Positions 1 through 7,353 are shown, counted from the first letter of the stretch. The stretch: DNA of 29,589 bases from JANMAT01 sp031359995 (GCA_031359995.1 JANMAT010000099.1:1-29589), one strand, 5' to 3'. Numbers and translations are program-made. Notes: generated by a model not told the origin, from the sequence alone.

Positions 1-1
1 T

Positions 2-136
2 GCCAGCATCACCGACGCCGCCAACCAGGCCGCCACCGAAGCCGAACCCTCAGCCGACCTCAACGCCTCGGTCGAATACCGCACCCACCTCGCCAAAGTC
101 CTCGTCCGCCGCGCCCTCGAACAAGCCGGCAGGTAA
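2..136 (+). CDS. coxM: C-terminal end of a molybdenum hydroxylase FAD-binding subunit (CoxM-like), partial
   Basis: An open frame enters from the left edge and stops with TAA at 134-136, giving 44 residues. The end reads SVEYRTHLAKVLVRRALEQ, which resembles the last helix of the CO_deh_flav_C domain in CO dehydrogenase or xanthine dehydrogenase medium subunits, where a Y-R-x-x-L-A-x-V-L-x-R-R-A-L pattern is usual. The preceding residues (ASITDAANQAAAEAEP-like, Ala-rich) also fit that domain. In the family this subunit carries FAD and passes electrons from the Fe-S subunit to an acceptor. The downstream neighbours are Cox maturation proteins, which supports the call. Only the tail is visible, so CO as the substrate, rather than xanthine, nicotinate or an aldehyde, is inference. 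Confidence 0.75.
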   Translation, partial: ASITDAANQAATEAEPSADLNASVEYRTHLAKVLVRRALEQAGR

Positions 137-211
137 CCAACGCCAACGGCCCGACGACGACGGCCGCCCCGTCGGTTCCCGGTTCGATTCGGCCGGCCCG
201 CAACCGACCCG

Positions 212-217
212 TAGGCT
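212..217 (+). promoter_or_regulatory. -10 element TAGGCT of the coxD leaderless promoter
   Basis: TAGGCT lies 7 bases before the ATG at 225 with no Shine-Dalgarno in between, so transcription probably starts at or next to the start codon. A 7-bp inverted repeat (GTCGGTT at 171-177, AACCGAC at 202-208) lies just upstream and could be an operator or the end of the coxM transcript. Confidence 0.5.
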
Positions 218-224
218 TTCCCCG

Positions 225-1157
225 ATGCCTGCTTCCCTCACGGCACCGACCTCCGTCGCCGTTGTGGCCGACGCGCTGTCGGCCCACGACTACCTCCCCG
301 ACCAGGGCCTGGCCACGGCCGTCTTCCTGGCCCTGCGCCTCCACCGACCCCTCCTGCTCGAGGGCGAGGCGGGCGTGGGCAAGACCGAGGTCGCCAAGGT
401 GCTGGCCCGCTGGACGGGCGGTGAGCTGATCCGCCTGCAGTGCTACGAGGGCATCGACGCCTCGCAGGCCGTGTACGAGTGGGACTACTCCCGCCAGCTG
501 CTGCACCTGCGCACCGCCGAGGCCACGGGCGCCGCTTCGTCGGCCGACACCGAGGGGCTCGAGGCCGAGCTCTACGGCGAGCGCTTCCTGGTGAAGCGAC
601 CGCTGCTGCGGGCCATCGACCACCGCGAGGGTCCGCCGCCGATCCTGCTCATCGATGAGGTCGACCGGGCCGACGACGAGTTCGAGGCGTTCCTGCTCGA
701 GGTGCTCTCCGATTACCAGATCACCGTGCCCGAGCTGGGTACCTTCACGGCGGCCACGCCACCCGTGGTGATCCTCACGTCGAACCGCACCCGTGACGTG
801 CACGACGCCCTCAAGCGCCGCTGCCTCTACCACTGGGTCGAGCACCCCGACTTCGAGCGCGAGGTCGCCATCGTGCGCCTGCGGGCCCACGACTGCTCCG
901 AGCGCCTGGCCCGCCAGGTCGCCGGCGCAGTGGAGGCCATGCGGGCCCTCGGGCTCTACAAGCCGCCGGGCGTGGCCGAGACGATCGACTGGGCCACGGC
1001 GCTGGCCCTGCTCGGCGTGACCGACCTCGACGAGGACACGGTGGTGGCCACGTTGGGCACCGTGCTGAAGTACCGCGAGGACGCCGAGCGCATCCACGGC
1101 CAGGGCGTGGGTGACCTGATCCGCCAGGCCCTCGAGCGGAGCGCCTTCCACACGTGA
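225..1157 (+). CDS. coxD: MoxR-type AAA+ ATPase, CoxD-like chaperone
   Basis: A 310-residue AAA+ ATPase of the MoxR family. The Walker A motif GEAGVGKT is at residues 47-54, Walker B ILLIDE ends at Asp144-Glu145, sensor-like ILTSN follows, and KRRC supplies a likely arginine finger. Length and order match CoxD. In Oligotropha carboxidovorans, CoxD, CoxE and CoxF are needed to mature the CuSMo active site of CO dehydrogenase; CoxD is the ATPase component working with a VWA partner. The next gene starts inside its stop codon (GTGA overlap, 1154-1157) and encodes that partner, so the two are translationally coupled. ATG 225 is preferred because it follows a -10 box by 7 bases and the N-terminus lines up with the family. 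Confidence 0.9.
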   Translation: MPASLTAPTSVAVVADALSAHDYLPDQGLATAVFLALRLHRPLLLEGEAGVGKTEVAKVLARWTGGELIRLQCYEGIDASQAVYEWDYSRQLLHLRTAEATGAASSADTEGLEAELYGERFLVKRPLLRAIDHREGPPPILLIDEVDRADDEFEAFLLEVLSDYQITVPELGTFTAATPPVVILTSNRTRDVHDALKRRCLYHWVEHPDFEREVAIVRLRAHDCSERLARQVAGAVEAMRALGLYKPPGVAETIDWATALALLGVTDLDEDTVVATLGTVLKYREDAERIHGQGVGDLIRQALERSAFHT

Positions 1158-2371
1158 GCGACGCGCCCCGCTCGAGGCCGAAACCGCCGATCGAGCTCGA
1201 CTTCGGCGCCGGCCTGGCCATCCCCATCGGCGACCGCTTCGACGGCCCGATCACGCCGGCCGAGGACGTGGCCGTGAGCTTCGCCCGCGTGCTGCGGGGC
1301 GCCACGCTGGCCGTGCCCACCGACACGGTGCTGGCCTTCGTGGCCGCGCTCGACGCGGTGGGCCTCGACGACCGCGACGAGGTCTACTGGGCCGGGCGGG
1401 CCACCCTGGTGCGCCGCCCGGAGGACATCGGCCTCTACGACCGCACGTTCGCCGTGTTCTGGGAGCAGCGCAACGTGCGGGCCCTGCGGTCGTTGCAGCC
1501 CGAAGAGCAGCACATGACCGTGCTGCTCGACGACGACAGCGACGACGGCGACCAGGACGACGTCGGTGAGCAGCCGCCGAGCGACGAGCCGACCATCACC
1601 CTGCGCTTCTCGGCCGCCGAGGTGCTGCGGGACAAGGACTTCGCCGAGTACACCGACATCGAGCTGGCCGAGGCCCACAAGATGATGGCCCGCATGCGTC
1701 TGGCCGGCGCGCTGCGCCGCTCGCGCCGCATGGTGCCGGCCAAGCGGCAGCGGGGCCGCCCCGATCTGCGCCGCACCGTGCGGGCGGCGCTGCGCGCCGG
1801 TGGCGAGCCGATGCGGCGCCGGTTCCTGGAGCAGGGCACGCGGCCCCGCCGACTGGTGCTGCTGCTCGACGTGTCGGGCTCCATGGAGCCCTACGCCCGG
1901 GCGCTGTCGCGCTTCGTGCACGCCGCCGTGGCCGGCCGTACGAAGGTCGAGGCCTTCGCGCTGGGCACGCGGCTCACTCGCATCACGCGCGAGCTGTCGA
2001 GCCGCGATCCCGACATCGCCCTGCGCAAGGCGGCCCAGACGGTGAAGGACTGGTCGGGCGGCACGCGCCTGGGCGACGGGCTGCGCCTGTTCAACGACGA
2101 GTGGGGCCAGCGGGGCATGGCGCGCGGCGCGGTCGTGGTGATCCTGTCCGACGGGTGGGATCGCGGCGAGCCCGCGGTGCTGGCCGAACAGATGGCCCGC
2201 CTGCACCGCGTCGCCCACAAGGTCGTGTGGGTGAACCCGTTGAAGTACACGCCGGCCTACGCACCGCTGGCGCGGGGCATGGCCGCGGCGTTGCCCTACA
2301 TCGACGATTTCGTCGAGGGCCACTCGATCGACGCCATGGAGCGCCTGGCCCGCGTCATCTCGACGGACTGA
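1154..2371 (+). CDS. coxE: VWA domain protein, CoxE-like
   Basis: A 405-residue protein with a C-terminal von Willebrand A-like domain of the CoxE type. The MIDAS motif DVSGSM begins at residue 239; the later GGTRLGDG and SDGWDRG segments supply the metal-binding Thr and Asp positions. An acidic, low-complexity Asp/Glu stretch near residues 120-145 separates an N-terminal helical part from a basic linker rich in Arg. CoxE proteins are partners of MoxR-type CoxD ATPases and are thought to contact the client enzyme during insertion of the Cu-S-Mo centre. The GTG start at 1154 overlaps the coxD stop by four bases, which fixes the start. No signal peptide is visible, so it is cytoplasmic. Function beyond the family role is inferred. 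Confidence 0.88.
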   Translation: MSDAPRSRPKPPIELDFGAGLAIPIGDRFDGPITPAEDVAVSFARVLRGATLAVPTDTVLAFVAALDAVGLDDRDEVYWAGRATLVRRPEDIGLYDRTFAVFWEQRNVRALRSLQPEEQHMTVLLDDDSDDGDQDDVGEQPPSDEPTITLRFSAAEVLRDKDFAEYTDIELAEAHKMMARMRLAGALRRSRRMVPAKRQRGRPDLRRTVRAALRAGGEPMRRRFLEQGTRPRRLVLLLDVSGSMEPYARALSRFVHAAVAGRTKVEAFALGTRLTRITRELSSRDPDIALRKAAQTVKDWSGGTRLGDGLRLFNDEWGQRGMARGAVVVILSDGWDRGEPAVLAEQMARLHRVAHKVVWVNPLKYTPAYAPLARGMAAALPYIDDFVEGHSIDAMERLARVISTD

Positions 2372-2377
2372 AGCGGC

Positions 2378-2400
2378 CCGGCTTCGCTGCGCTCAGCCGG
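2378..2400. terminator. Hairpin between convergent coxE and flavin reductase genes
   Basis: CCGGCT at 2378-2383 pairs with AGCCGG at 2395-2400 across an 11-base loop. It spans the short gap between the coxE stop and the stop of the opposing reductase gene and could end both transcripts. The stem is short and lacks a T run, so this is tentative. Confidence 0.3.
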
Positions 2401-2962
2401 CGCGGCGGGCGGTGCGCAGGGCGTGGGCCCACCACGAGAGATCGCCGAGCATGCGGTCGAGCATGGCGTCCATGGCCGGGTTGGTCATGTTGCCCTCGGC
2501 GTCGAAGGCCTCGCGGTGGTTCGACACGTGCACGCCCATGCCGAGAGGGGCCATGCCCGCGGTCAGGTTCACCAGGCGCAGCTGCTCGACCGCCCGGGTG
2601 GCGCCCAGCCCCCCGTAACCGACGTAACCGGCGGGCTTGCGGCGCCACGGGAAGAAGGCGTGGTCGATGGCGTTCTTGAGGACGCCGGTCATGCCGTGGT
2701 TGTACTCGGGTGTCACGAAGACGAAGGCATCGGCGCGATCGAGGGTGGCCACGAAGCCCTCGGCCTGCGGGGCGATCTGACCGGTGAGCGGCTGGCCCGG
2801 ATCGTCGTAGTGGGGCAGGACGTGATCGAGCAGGTCCACGATCTCGACCGTCATGTCGTCACGCTGGGCGACGTGGCGGGCCACCCACGACCCGACCGTG
2901 GGGCTCATGCGACCCTGGCGGGTGGAGCCGAGAACGATCTGGACGTGGCACGGGTCGCTCAT
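2393..2962 (-). CDS. NADPH-dependent FMN reductase family protein
   Basis: A 189-residue flavodoxin-fold protein. The flavin phosphate loop GSTRQGR is near residues 12-18 and the family signature PEYNHG is at 85-90, followed by the usual LKNAIDHAF helix. Length is typical of the NADPH-dependent FMN reductase family (SsuE/azoreductase-like), which reduce FMN or quinones using NAD(P)H in the cytoplasm. The open frame extends upstream to 3286, but ATG 2962 is the start because homologous sequence begins there and the extension is low-quality. It lies on the strand opposite to the flanking cox genes, so it is not part of their transcript. A role as electron carrier for the Mo enzyme is only a guess from position. 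Confidence 0.85.
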   Translation of the reverse strand: MSDPCHVQIVLGSTRQGRMSPTVGSWVARHVAQRDDMTVEIVDLLDHVLPHYDDPGQPLTGQIAPQAEGFVATLDRADAFVFVTPEYNHGMTGVLKNAIDHAFFPWRRKPAGYVGYGGLGATRAVEQLRLVNLTAGMAPLGMGVHVSNHREAFDAEGNMTNPAMDAMLDRMLGDLSWWAHALRTARRAG

Positions 2963-3044
2963 GGGCGCAGATGCTGGCACGGGCTCGCGAGCGGCGACAA
3001 CGAGCAGGGACCATCGCCGGTAGTCAACGGATGACCATTCGCGC

Positions 3045-3050
3045 CATACT
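3045..3050 (+). promoter_or_regulatory. -10 element CATACT of the XdhC-domain gene
   Basis: CATACT ends 6 bases before the GTG at 3057. No ribosome-binding site lies between them, consistent with a leaderless transcript covering the two XdhC/CoxI genes. Confidence 0.45.
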
Positions 3051-3056
3051 GGCCGG

Positions 3057-3374
3057 GTGATCGAAGTGCTGAGCGACATCGAACGCTGGCGTCGTGCCGG
3101 CAAGCGCGTGGCCGTGGCCCGCGTGGTGGGCATCGACGGTTCCGGCCCGCGCGACCCGGGCGCCACCATGGTGGTGTCCGAGGACGGCGAGGTGGCCGGC
3201 TCCGTGTCGGGCGGCTGCGTCGAGGGCGCCGTCGTCACCCAGGCCCTGGCGGTGCTGCAGGGCGAGCAGCCCCGCGGCATCGTCACGTTCGGCTACTCCG
3301 ACGACGAGGCCTTCGCGGTGGGCCTCACGTGCGGCGGCACGATCCGCGTGTACGTCGAGCCGCTCGACTGGTGA
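3057..3374 (+). CDS. XdhC/CoxI N-terminal domain protein
   Basis: A 105-residue protein consisting only of the XdhC_CoxI domain: GSGPRDPGATMVV at residues 24-36, the conserved SGGCVEG loop near 51-57 and the L-T-C-G-G segment near 92-96. XdhC proteins bind molybdopterin cofactor, protect it, promote its sulfuration and deliver it to xanthine dehydrogenase-type enzymes. Classical XdhC carries this domain and a Rossmann domain in one chain; here the domain is free-standing and the next gene supplies a longer relative, coupled by a GTGA overlap at 3371-3374. The Cys in SGGC and in LTCGG are the candidate cofactor-contact residues. Two-gene CoxI/CoxF arrangements like this are common in actinobacterial cox clusters. 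Confidence 0.85.
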   Translation: MIEVLSDIERWRRAGKRVAVARVVGIDGSGPRDPGATMVVSEDGEVAGSVSGGCVEGAVVTQALAVLQGEQPRGIVTFGYSDDEAFAVGLTCGGTIRVYVEPLDW

Positions 3375-4189
3375 CGGACCCGACCATGGCGAGCATCTAC
3401 GAATCCCTGCGCGACGCGCTCCGCAACGCCGAGCCGGTGGCCCTGGCCACCATCACCGAGGGCCCGGGCATCGGCGCCAAGCTGCTCGTGCGCGCCCTGG
3501 GCTCCACCCTCGGCACCCTCGGCGACCCCGAGCTCGACCGTGTCGTCGGCCGCGATGCCCTGGCCGAGCTGGAGGCGGGCCGTACCGGCACGCGCCACTA
3601 CGGCCCCCAGGGCCAGACCCTGTCCGAGGACGAGCCGGCCCTCACCCGCAACACCGTCTTCATCGAGAGCTTCGCCCCGCCGCCCACCATGGCGATCTTC
3701 GGCGCGGTCGACTTCACCGCCGCGTTGGCCAAGGTGGCCAAGGTGCTCGGCTATCGGGTCATCGTGTGCGACGCCCGCAAGGTGTTCGCCACCGAGCGAC
3801 GCTTCCCCATGGCCGACGAGGTCGTGGTCGACTGGCCCGACCGTCTGCTCGATCGCATCGGCAGCGGCCTCGGCCGCCGTGACGCGGTCTGCGTGCTCAC
3901 CCACGACCCCAAGTTCGACGTGCCCGCCATCAAGGGCGCGCTGGCCACCCGGGTCGGCTACATCGGCGTCATGGGCAGCCGCACGACGCACGCCAAGCGC
4001 CTGGAGCGCCTGGCCGAGGTGGGCGTGACCGCCCCCGACGACCTGGCCCGCGTGCACGCCCCCACCGGTCTCGACATCGGCGCTCGCACGCCCGAGGAGA
4101 CGGCGGTGTCGATCTGCGCCGAGATCATCGCCAGCCGCACCGGCCGGGTGGTGCCGTCGCTGCGCGGGGGCGCCGGCCCCATCCACTAG
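3371..4189 (+). CDS. XdhC/CoxF-like Mo-cofactor maturation protein with Rossmann domain
   Basis: A 272-residue protein of the XdhC family. Residues 8-75 look like a divergent XdhC_CoxI domain (GPGIGAKLLV at 31-40); residues 107-260 form the XdhC Rossmann domain, with GAVDFTAAL at 111-119 in place of a standard glycine loop, then VIVCDARKVFATERRFP and the late GSRTTHAKR segment. These features match the CoxF/XdhC proteins encoded with aerobic CO dehydrogenases, needed to make the enzyme active. GTG 3371 is chosen because it overlaps the previous stop by four bases; ATG 3386 is an alternative that shortens it by five residues. It acts in the cytoplasm with the preceding short XdhC protein, presumably as a pair. 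Confidence 0.85.
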   Translation: MTDPTMASIYESLRDALRNAEPVALATITEGPGIGAKLLVRALGSTLGTLGDPELDRVVGRDALAELEAGRTGTRHYGPQGQTLSEDEPALTRNTVFIESFAPPPTMAIFGAVDFTAALAKVAKVLGYRVIVCDARKVFATERRFPMADEVVVDWPDRLLDRIGSGLGRRDAVCVLTHDPKFDVPAIKGALATRVGYIGVMGSRTTHAKRLERLAEVGVTAPDDLARVHAPTGLDIGARTPEETAVSICAEIIASRTGRVVPSLRGGAGPIH

Positions 4190-4223
4190 CGAGCCAGGCG
4201 GGATCCACCGGCCCGCCAGGTGC

Positions 4224-4272
4224 GTTCTGGGCAGTGACAACGATGCCCAGCAACGGCTTCGCTGCCCAGAAC
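4224..4272. repeat. Nested inverted repeat with two alternative pairings
   Basis: GTTCTGGGCAG at 4224-4234 is the perfect complement of CTGCCCAGAAC at 4262-4272 (11 bp, 27-base loop). The loop holds a second TGCCCAG at 4244-4250, which pairs with CTGGGCA at 4227-4233 (7 bp, 10-base loop). The two pairings exclude each other. It lies between convergent genes, so a terminator is the simplest reading. Confidence 0.6.
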
Positions 4273-4287
4273 AGCGAAAGGGGACGG

Positions 4288-4312
4288 GCGGCCGGACCGG
4301 TAAGGCGGCCGC
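4288..4312 (-). terminator. Hairpin directly after the nlpC gene stop
   Basis: GCGGCCG at 4288-4294 pairs with CGGCCGC at 4306-4312 (7 bp, 11-base loop). Read on the minus strand it follows the stop codon of the NlpC/P60 gene by two bases. There is no T tract, so factor-dependent termination or 3'-end protection is as likely as intrinsic termination. Confidence 0.4.
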
Positions 4313-4314
4313 GG

Positions 4315-5055
4315 TCAGGCGAAGGCGGCGTACTCGCGCACCGACGTGGACCAGTCGGTGATGCGCACGGGCACGCTGGCCTGCTCGGCGTGCACGATGG
4401 CCCGCCCCACGCCGAGGTAGATCGAGACGTGGTTGGGGTAGTGCGTGATGTCGCCCGGCTGCATGACCTCGGGCGTGACCGGCTGGGCCACCGCGAGCTG
4501 CTGCTCGGAGTTGTGGGGCAGCTTCACGCCGACGCTGGACCAGGCGTAGAGCACGAGTCCCGAGCAGTCGAAGCCGGTGGCCGGATCGGCGCCGAGCCAG
4601 GTGTAGGGCCGACCGACCTGGGCCAGGGCGGTGGCGATGACCTGGAGCCGCTGGGGCGTGGTCTTGGCCCACGCCGCATCGAGCTCGGAGGCGGTGGCGG
4701 TGGTCGTGCGGGCGGCGACGACGGCGGCGAGGCTCTTGCGGACGTCGACGACGACGGCACCGGATTCACCGGCGTTGAGCCTGGCCGCCAGCGAGGTGGC
4801 CAGCACGCTGGCAGGGTCGTTGGTGACGCCACGGCTGATGACCGGTCGGGGCAGGGCGCCGGGCGCTTTGGGGGCGAACGCCGGCCGGGAGCCGGTGGCG
4901 CGCGGGTCGAGCGTGGTCGCCGCCGTCGGCACCGGTGTGGTGGTGGGGGTGGCCGCGCCTGCCGCTGGGGTCACCAGGCCGACGACGCCGAGCGCCATGA
5001 CCATGCCCGAGCTCCACCACCGCATCCGAACCATCCACCGACCCTTCCTCGCCAT
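4315..5055 (-). CDS. Secreted NlpC/P60 family peptidoglycan peptidase (second of tandem pair)
   Basis: A 246-residue exported protein. A basic start followed by the hydrophobic segment at residues 15-33 ending AAGA forms a signal peptide. A Thr/Pro/Ala-rich linker spans 35-70, and the NlpC/P60 domain fills the C-terminus: catalytic Cys164 in GFDCSGL, His209 in YPNHVSIYLG and His222 in AIVHAE. Such enzymes cut stem peptides of peptidoglycan. ATG 5055 is preceded by AGGA four bases upstream, overlapping the stop of the upstream paralogue, with only 7 bases between the genes; they form one operon. The open frame extends to 5115, but that would overlap the upstream gene. A free-standing wall hydrolase pair inside a cox cluster is unexpected, and nothing links it to CO oxidation. 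Confidence 0.88.
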   Translation of the reverse strand: MARKGRWMVRMRWWSSGMVMALGVVGLVTPAAGAATPTTTPVPTAATTLDPRATGSRPAFAPKAPGALPRPVISRGVTNDPASVLATSLAARLNAGESGAVVVDVRKSLAAVVAARTTTATASELDAAWAKTTPQRLQVIATALAQVGRPYTWLGADPATGFDCSGLVLYAWSSVGVKLPHNSEQQLAVAQPVTPEVMQPGDITHYPNHVSIYLGVGRAIVHAEQASVPVRITDWSTSVREYAAFA

Positions 5056-5062
5056 GGCGTCC

Positions 5063-5821
5063 TCAGAACGCCCGGACTCTAGCGATGGCGAACGCGTGAC
5101 GGGAAGTGTCGGCAACAGCCACGATAGGCGTCACGAAATGGTCACGGTGCTTGCGCAGGCCCTGCACCTCGACCGTGCGGCCCCGCATGGGGGCGTGCAC
5201 GATGGCCCTGCCACCGAGGTAGAGCATGACGTGACCGGGATAGCCGACGAGGTCGCCGGGGCGGGCCTCGTCCACGGAATGGCCGGGAGCGGCGAGCTGG
5301 TCGTAGGAGGAGTGCTCGAGCTCGACGCCCACCGTGCTCCACGCCCACGAGGTGAGTCCGGAGCAGTCGAAGCCGACGCCGGGCTCGGCGAGGACGGACC
5401 GGTAGGGCACGCCTACCTGGCTCAGCGCGTTCAGCACGACGGTGATCTCGACGGCCGTGGCGTTCTCCCACGCCGCCAGCAGGGCGGCGGGATCGACCTC
5501 GGCGGCGACGGCGACCTGGTCGGCCAGCTCACGCCGGTACCGCACGAAGTCGGCATCGGCCACGCCCACGACGTTGGCGCGGGCGGCGAGGGCCGCCAGC
5601 GGCACCGGTGCCGCCTTCACCGCCGCCTCCAGCCACACGACCCGACGAGGGCTGGCCATCGCCGAGCCGGCCGGAGCGAGTGCTCCGGCCAACCCGACGA
5701 CCAGCCCGCTGCTGAGCAGCGTCACCCGCCACCGACCCGACCGCCGTTGCCGGCGACCGCCCACGAACCTCACCTCACCGTGCGACCACCGTGACCGGTG
5801 GCCGTGCGCTCCTCGCGCCAT
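5063..5821 (-). CDS. Secreted NlpC/P60 family peptidase (first of tandem pair)
   Basis: A 252-residue paralogue of the next gene. An Arg-rich N-terminus precedes a hydrophobic stretch at residues 33-55 (TLLSSGLVVGLAGALAPAG) that ends in AMA, a signal peptidase I-like site. The NlpC/P60 domain has Cys153 in GFDCSGL, His197 in YPGHVMLYLG and His209 in AIVHAP, so all three catalytic positions are present. The region around 70-130 is helical and Ala-rich and may be a wall-binding or regulatory segment. ATG 5821 is chosen because AGGA stands five bases before it; an internal GTG nearer the hydrophobic segment (codon 20) is an alternative that would give a shorter signal peptide. The promoter should lie in the palindrome-rich gap up to 6040. 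Confidence 0.85.
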   Translation of the reverse strand: MARGAHGHRSRWSHGEVRFVGGRRQRRSGRWRVTLLSSGLVVGLAGALAPAGSAMASPRRVVWLEAAVKAAPVPLAALAARANVVGVADADFVRYRRELADQVAVAAEVDPAALLAAWENATAVEITVVLNALSQVGVPYRSVLAEPGVGFDCSGLTSWAWSTVGVELEHSSYDQLAAPGHSVDEARPGDLVGYPGHVMLYLGGRAIVHAPMRGRTVEVQGLRKHRDHFVTPIVAVADTSRHAFAIARVRAF

Positions 5822-5934
5822 GAACGTCCTGCACCCTCTCGAACCGCCGCTGCCGCCATCGACGCCGGGGGGACCTCTCCGATGCCTGCTCGGGGACCGC
5901 CGTCGTTGTTGCACCGTCGTAACGGTATTTCCGT

Positions 5935-5953
5935 TGCGTTACGTTGTAACGCA
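5935..5953. promoter_or_regulatory. Perfect 8-bp palindrome, operator candidate
   Basis: TGCGTTAC and GTAACGCA flank a 3-base spacer (GTT). A related half-site pair, CGTAACGG and CCGTTGCG with one mismatch, lies immediately to the left (about 5918-5938). The site is in the 219-base gap between the divergent nlpC pair and the mocA-coxG genes and looks like a binding site for a dimeric repressor. The regulator is unknown. Confidence 0.5.
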
Positions 5954-5975
5954 CAGAACCACAACAAGGCAACCA

Positions 5976-6007
5976 TCATGTGACGGGAGTCAGTCCACAT
6001 GACATGT
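5976..6007. promoter_or_regulatory. Overlapping inverted repeats TCATGTG...CACATGA and ACATGACATGT
   Basis: TCATGTG at 5976-5982 and CACATGA at 5996-6002 form a perfect 7-bp inverted repeat with 13 bases between. Its right arm is part of a second, odd-length palindrome ACATG-A-CATGT at 5997-6007. The overlap lets one arm belong to two sites, as in switch-like operators, just upstream of the mocA-like gene. Confidence 0.45.
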
Positions 6008-6040
6008 TCTTGAGGGTCACCCAACCTCTGCTTGACTTGC

Positions 6041-6634
6041 GTGGTGACGACCGCCGGCCCTCCTGCACCGACCGGTCTGGTGGTCCTGGCCGCGGGCGCC
6101 GGCACCCGGTTCCGGGCTGGATCCCACAAGCTCACGACCCTCTGGCGGGGTCGCCCACTGGTCCACTGGGCCGTCGCCGCGGCGGTCCAGGCCCAAGTAG
6201 GACCGGTCGTGGTGGTCACCGGCGCCGCCCGGCTGACCCTGCCCGACGGTGTCGTGGTGGTGCACCACGACCGCTGGGCCGAGGGCCAGGCCACCTCGCT
6301 GGCGCGGGCCGTGGCCGTAGCCCGGGCCGCCGGATGGGGGGCGGTCGTCGTCGGCCTGGGTGACCAACCCCAGGTCACTCCGGAGGCGTGGCGCGCCGTC
6401 GCCGAGTGTGACGCTCCCGTTGCGGTGGCCACCTACGAGGGCCGCCGCCGCAACCCGGTGCGCCTGGCCCGCGAGGTGTGGGACGACCTCAGCACCGACG
6501 GCGACGAGGGCGCCCGGACCCTGATGCGAGTTCGGCCCGAACTCGTGCACGAAGTACCGTGCACGGGCGATCCCGCAGATGTCGACACGTCGGAGGACTT
6601 GGCACGATGGAACTGGTCAACGAATTCACCGTGA
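6041..6634 (+). CDS. MobA/MocA-like nucleotidyltransferase for molybdopterin dinucleotide cofactor
   Basis: About 197 residues with an NTP_transf_3 fold. The nucleotide-binding loop AAGAGTRF is at 17-24 with the conserved Lys at 30; a GLGDQPQV segment near residue 110 fits the metal-binding Asp of the family, and the C-terminal DVDTSEDL is the usual Mg-binding end. MocA-type enzymes attach CMP to molybdopterin, producing the MCD form used by CO dehydrogenase and other xanthine oxidase family enzymes, which suits the cox context. The start is uncertain: GTG 6041 or 6044, or TTG 6032. No good ribosome site is visible. Its 3' end overlaps coxG by 28 bases, indicating one transcript. Confidence 0.8.
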   Translation: MVTTAGPPAPTGLVVLAAGAGTRFRAGSHKLTTLWRGRPLVHWAVAAAVQAQVGPVVVVTGAARLTLPDGVVVVHHDRWAEGQATSLARAVAVARAAGWGAVVVGLGDQPQVTPEAWRAVAECDAPVAVATYEGRRRNPVRLAREVWDDLSTDGDEGARTLMRVRPELVHEVPCTGDPADVDTSEDLARWNWSTNSP

Positions 6635-7305
6635 ACGTCCCGGTCGACGAGGCGTGGGTCACCCTCACCGATGTCGAGCGGATCGCCCCGTGTCTGCCGG
6701 GTGCCCAGCTGCAGGAAGTCGAGGGCGACACCTACCGCGGTGTCGTGAAGGTGAAGGTGGGTCCGATCCTCGCCCAGTTCAAGGGGCAGGCCCACTTCGT
6801 CGAAAAGGACGACACGAACCACAAGGCCGTGCTGAAGGCCGAGGGACGTGACACCGGCGGCAAGGGCAACGCCTCGGCCATCATCACGGCGCAGCTCACG
6901 TCCAAGGGTGCCACCAGCACCCACGTGTCCGTCTCGACCGACCTCACCATCACCGGCAAGGTCGCCCAGTTCGGCCGGGGCGCCATGGCCGACGTGTCCA
7001 ACAAGCTGCTCGGCCAGTTCGTCGAGAACCTGGAGACCACGGTGCTCACGCAGCCGGCCCCGGCCGCCCCGGCCCCTGCGGCACCGGTCGCCGATGCGCC
7101 CGTGGCGCCGGCTACCGCAGCGGCGCCGACCGCCGAGGCACCCACGGCGCCCGAGCAGCCCACGGTGCGCAAGATCGACCAGCCCGAGGCCGCCCCGCTC
7201 GACCTCGCCGAGGTCGCCGGCGGCGCCCTGCTGAAGCGCCTGCTGCCCCTCGTCGGCGTGGTCGGCTTCATCCTGCTGCTGCTCGTTCGCCGCAAGCGCC
7301 ACTGA
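6607..7305 (+). CDS. coxG: CoxG-like SRPBCC protein with C-terminal membrane anchor
   Basis: A 232-residue protein. Residues 1-145 are the CoxG (SRPBCC/START-like) domain, with the family start MELVNEFTVNVPVDEAW and the CLPGAQL motif near residue 22. A Pro/Ala-rich linker follows at about 155-195, then a hydrophobic segment LLPLVGVVGFILLLLV and a basic end RRKRH, a tail anchor that would hold the domain on the inner face of the membrane. In Oligotropha, CoxG recruits CO dehydrogenase to the cytoplasmic membrane and carries quinone for its electrons; the anchor seen here fits that role. A GGAGGA ribosome site at about 6592 precedes ATG 6607. It overlaps the mocA-like gene. Confidence 0.88.
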   Translation: MELVNEFTVNVPVDEAWVTLTDVERIAPCLPGAQLQEVEGDTYRGVVKVKVGPILAQFKGQAHFVEKDDTNHKAVLKAEGRDTGGKGNASAIITAQLTSKGATSTHVSVSTDLTITGKVAQFGRGAMADVSNKLLGQFVENLETTVLTQPAPAAPAPAAPVADAPVAPATAAAPTAEAPTAPEQPTVRKIDQPEAAPLDLAEVAGGALLKRLLPLVGVVGFILLLLVRRKRH

Positions 7306-7353
7306 GGCGTCGGCACGGGGCGCGCCGCGCTGAACCACACCCCGGTCCGTCAG

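Noticed and set aside
2393..2962. The flavin reductase as a subunit of the cox system
   Set aside because: It is on the opposite strand with its own start, and the family has many unrelated roles; position alone is not evidence.
5822..6030. A ydaO (c-di-AMP) riboswitch upstream of the nlpC operon, as seen before some actinobacterial wall hydrolases
   Set aside because: I looked for the conserved GGGGGAACC-type core on the minus strand and did not find it; only palindromes are present.
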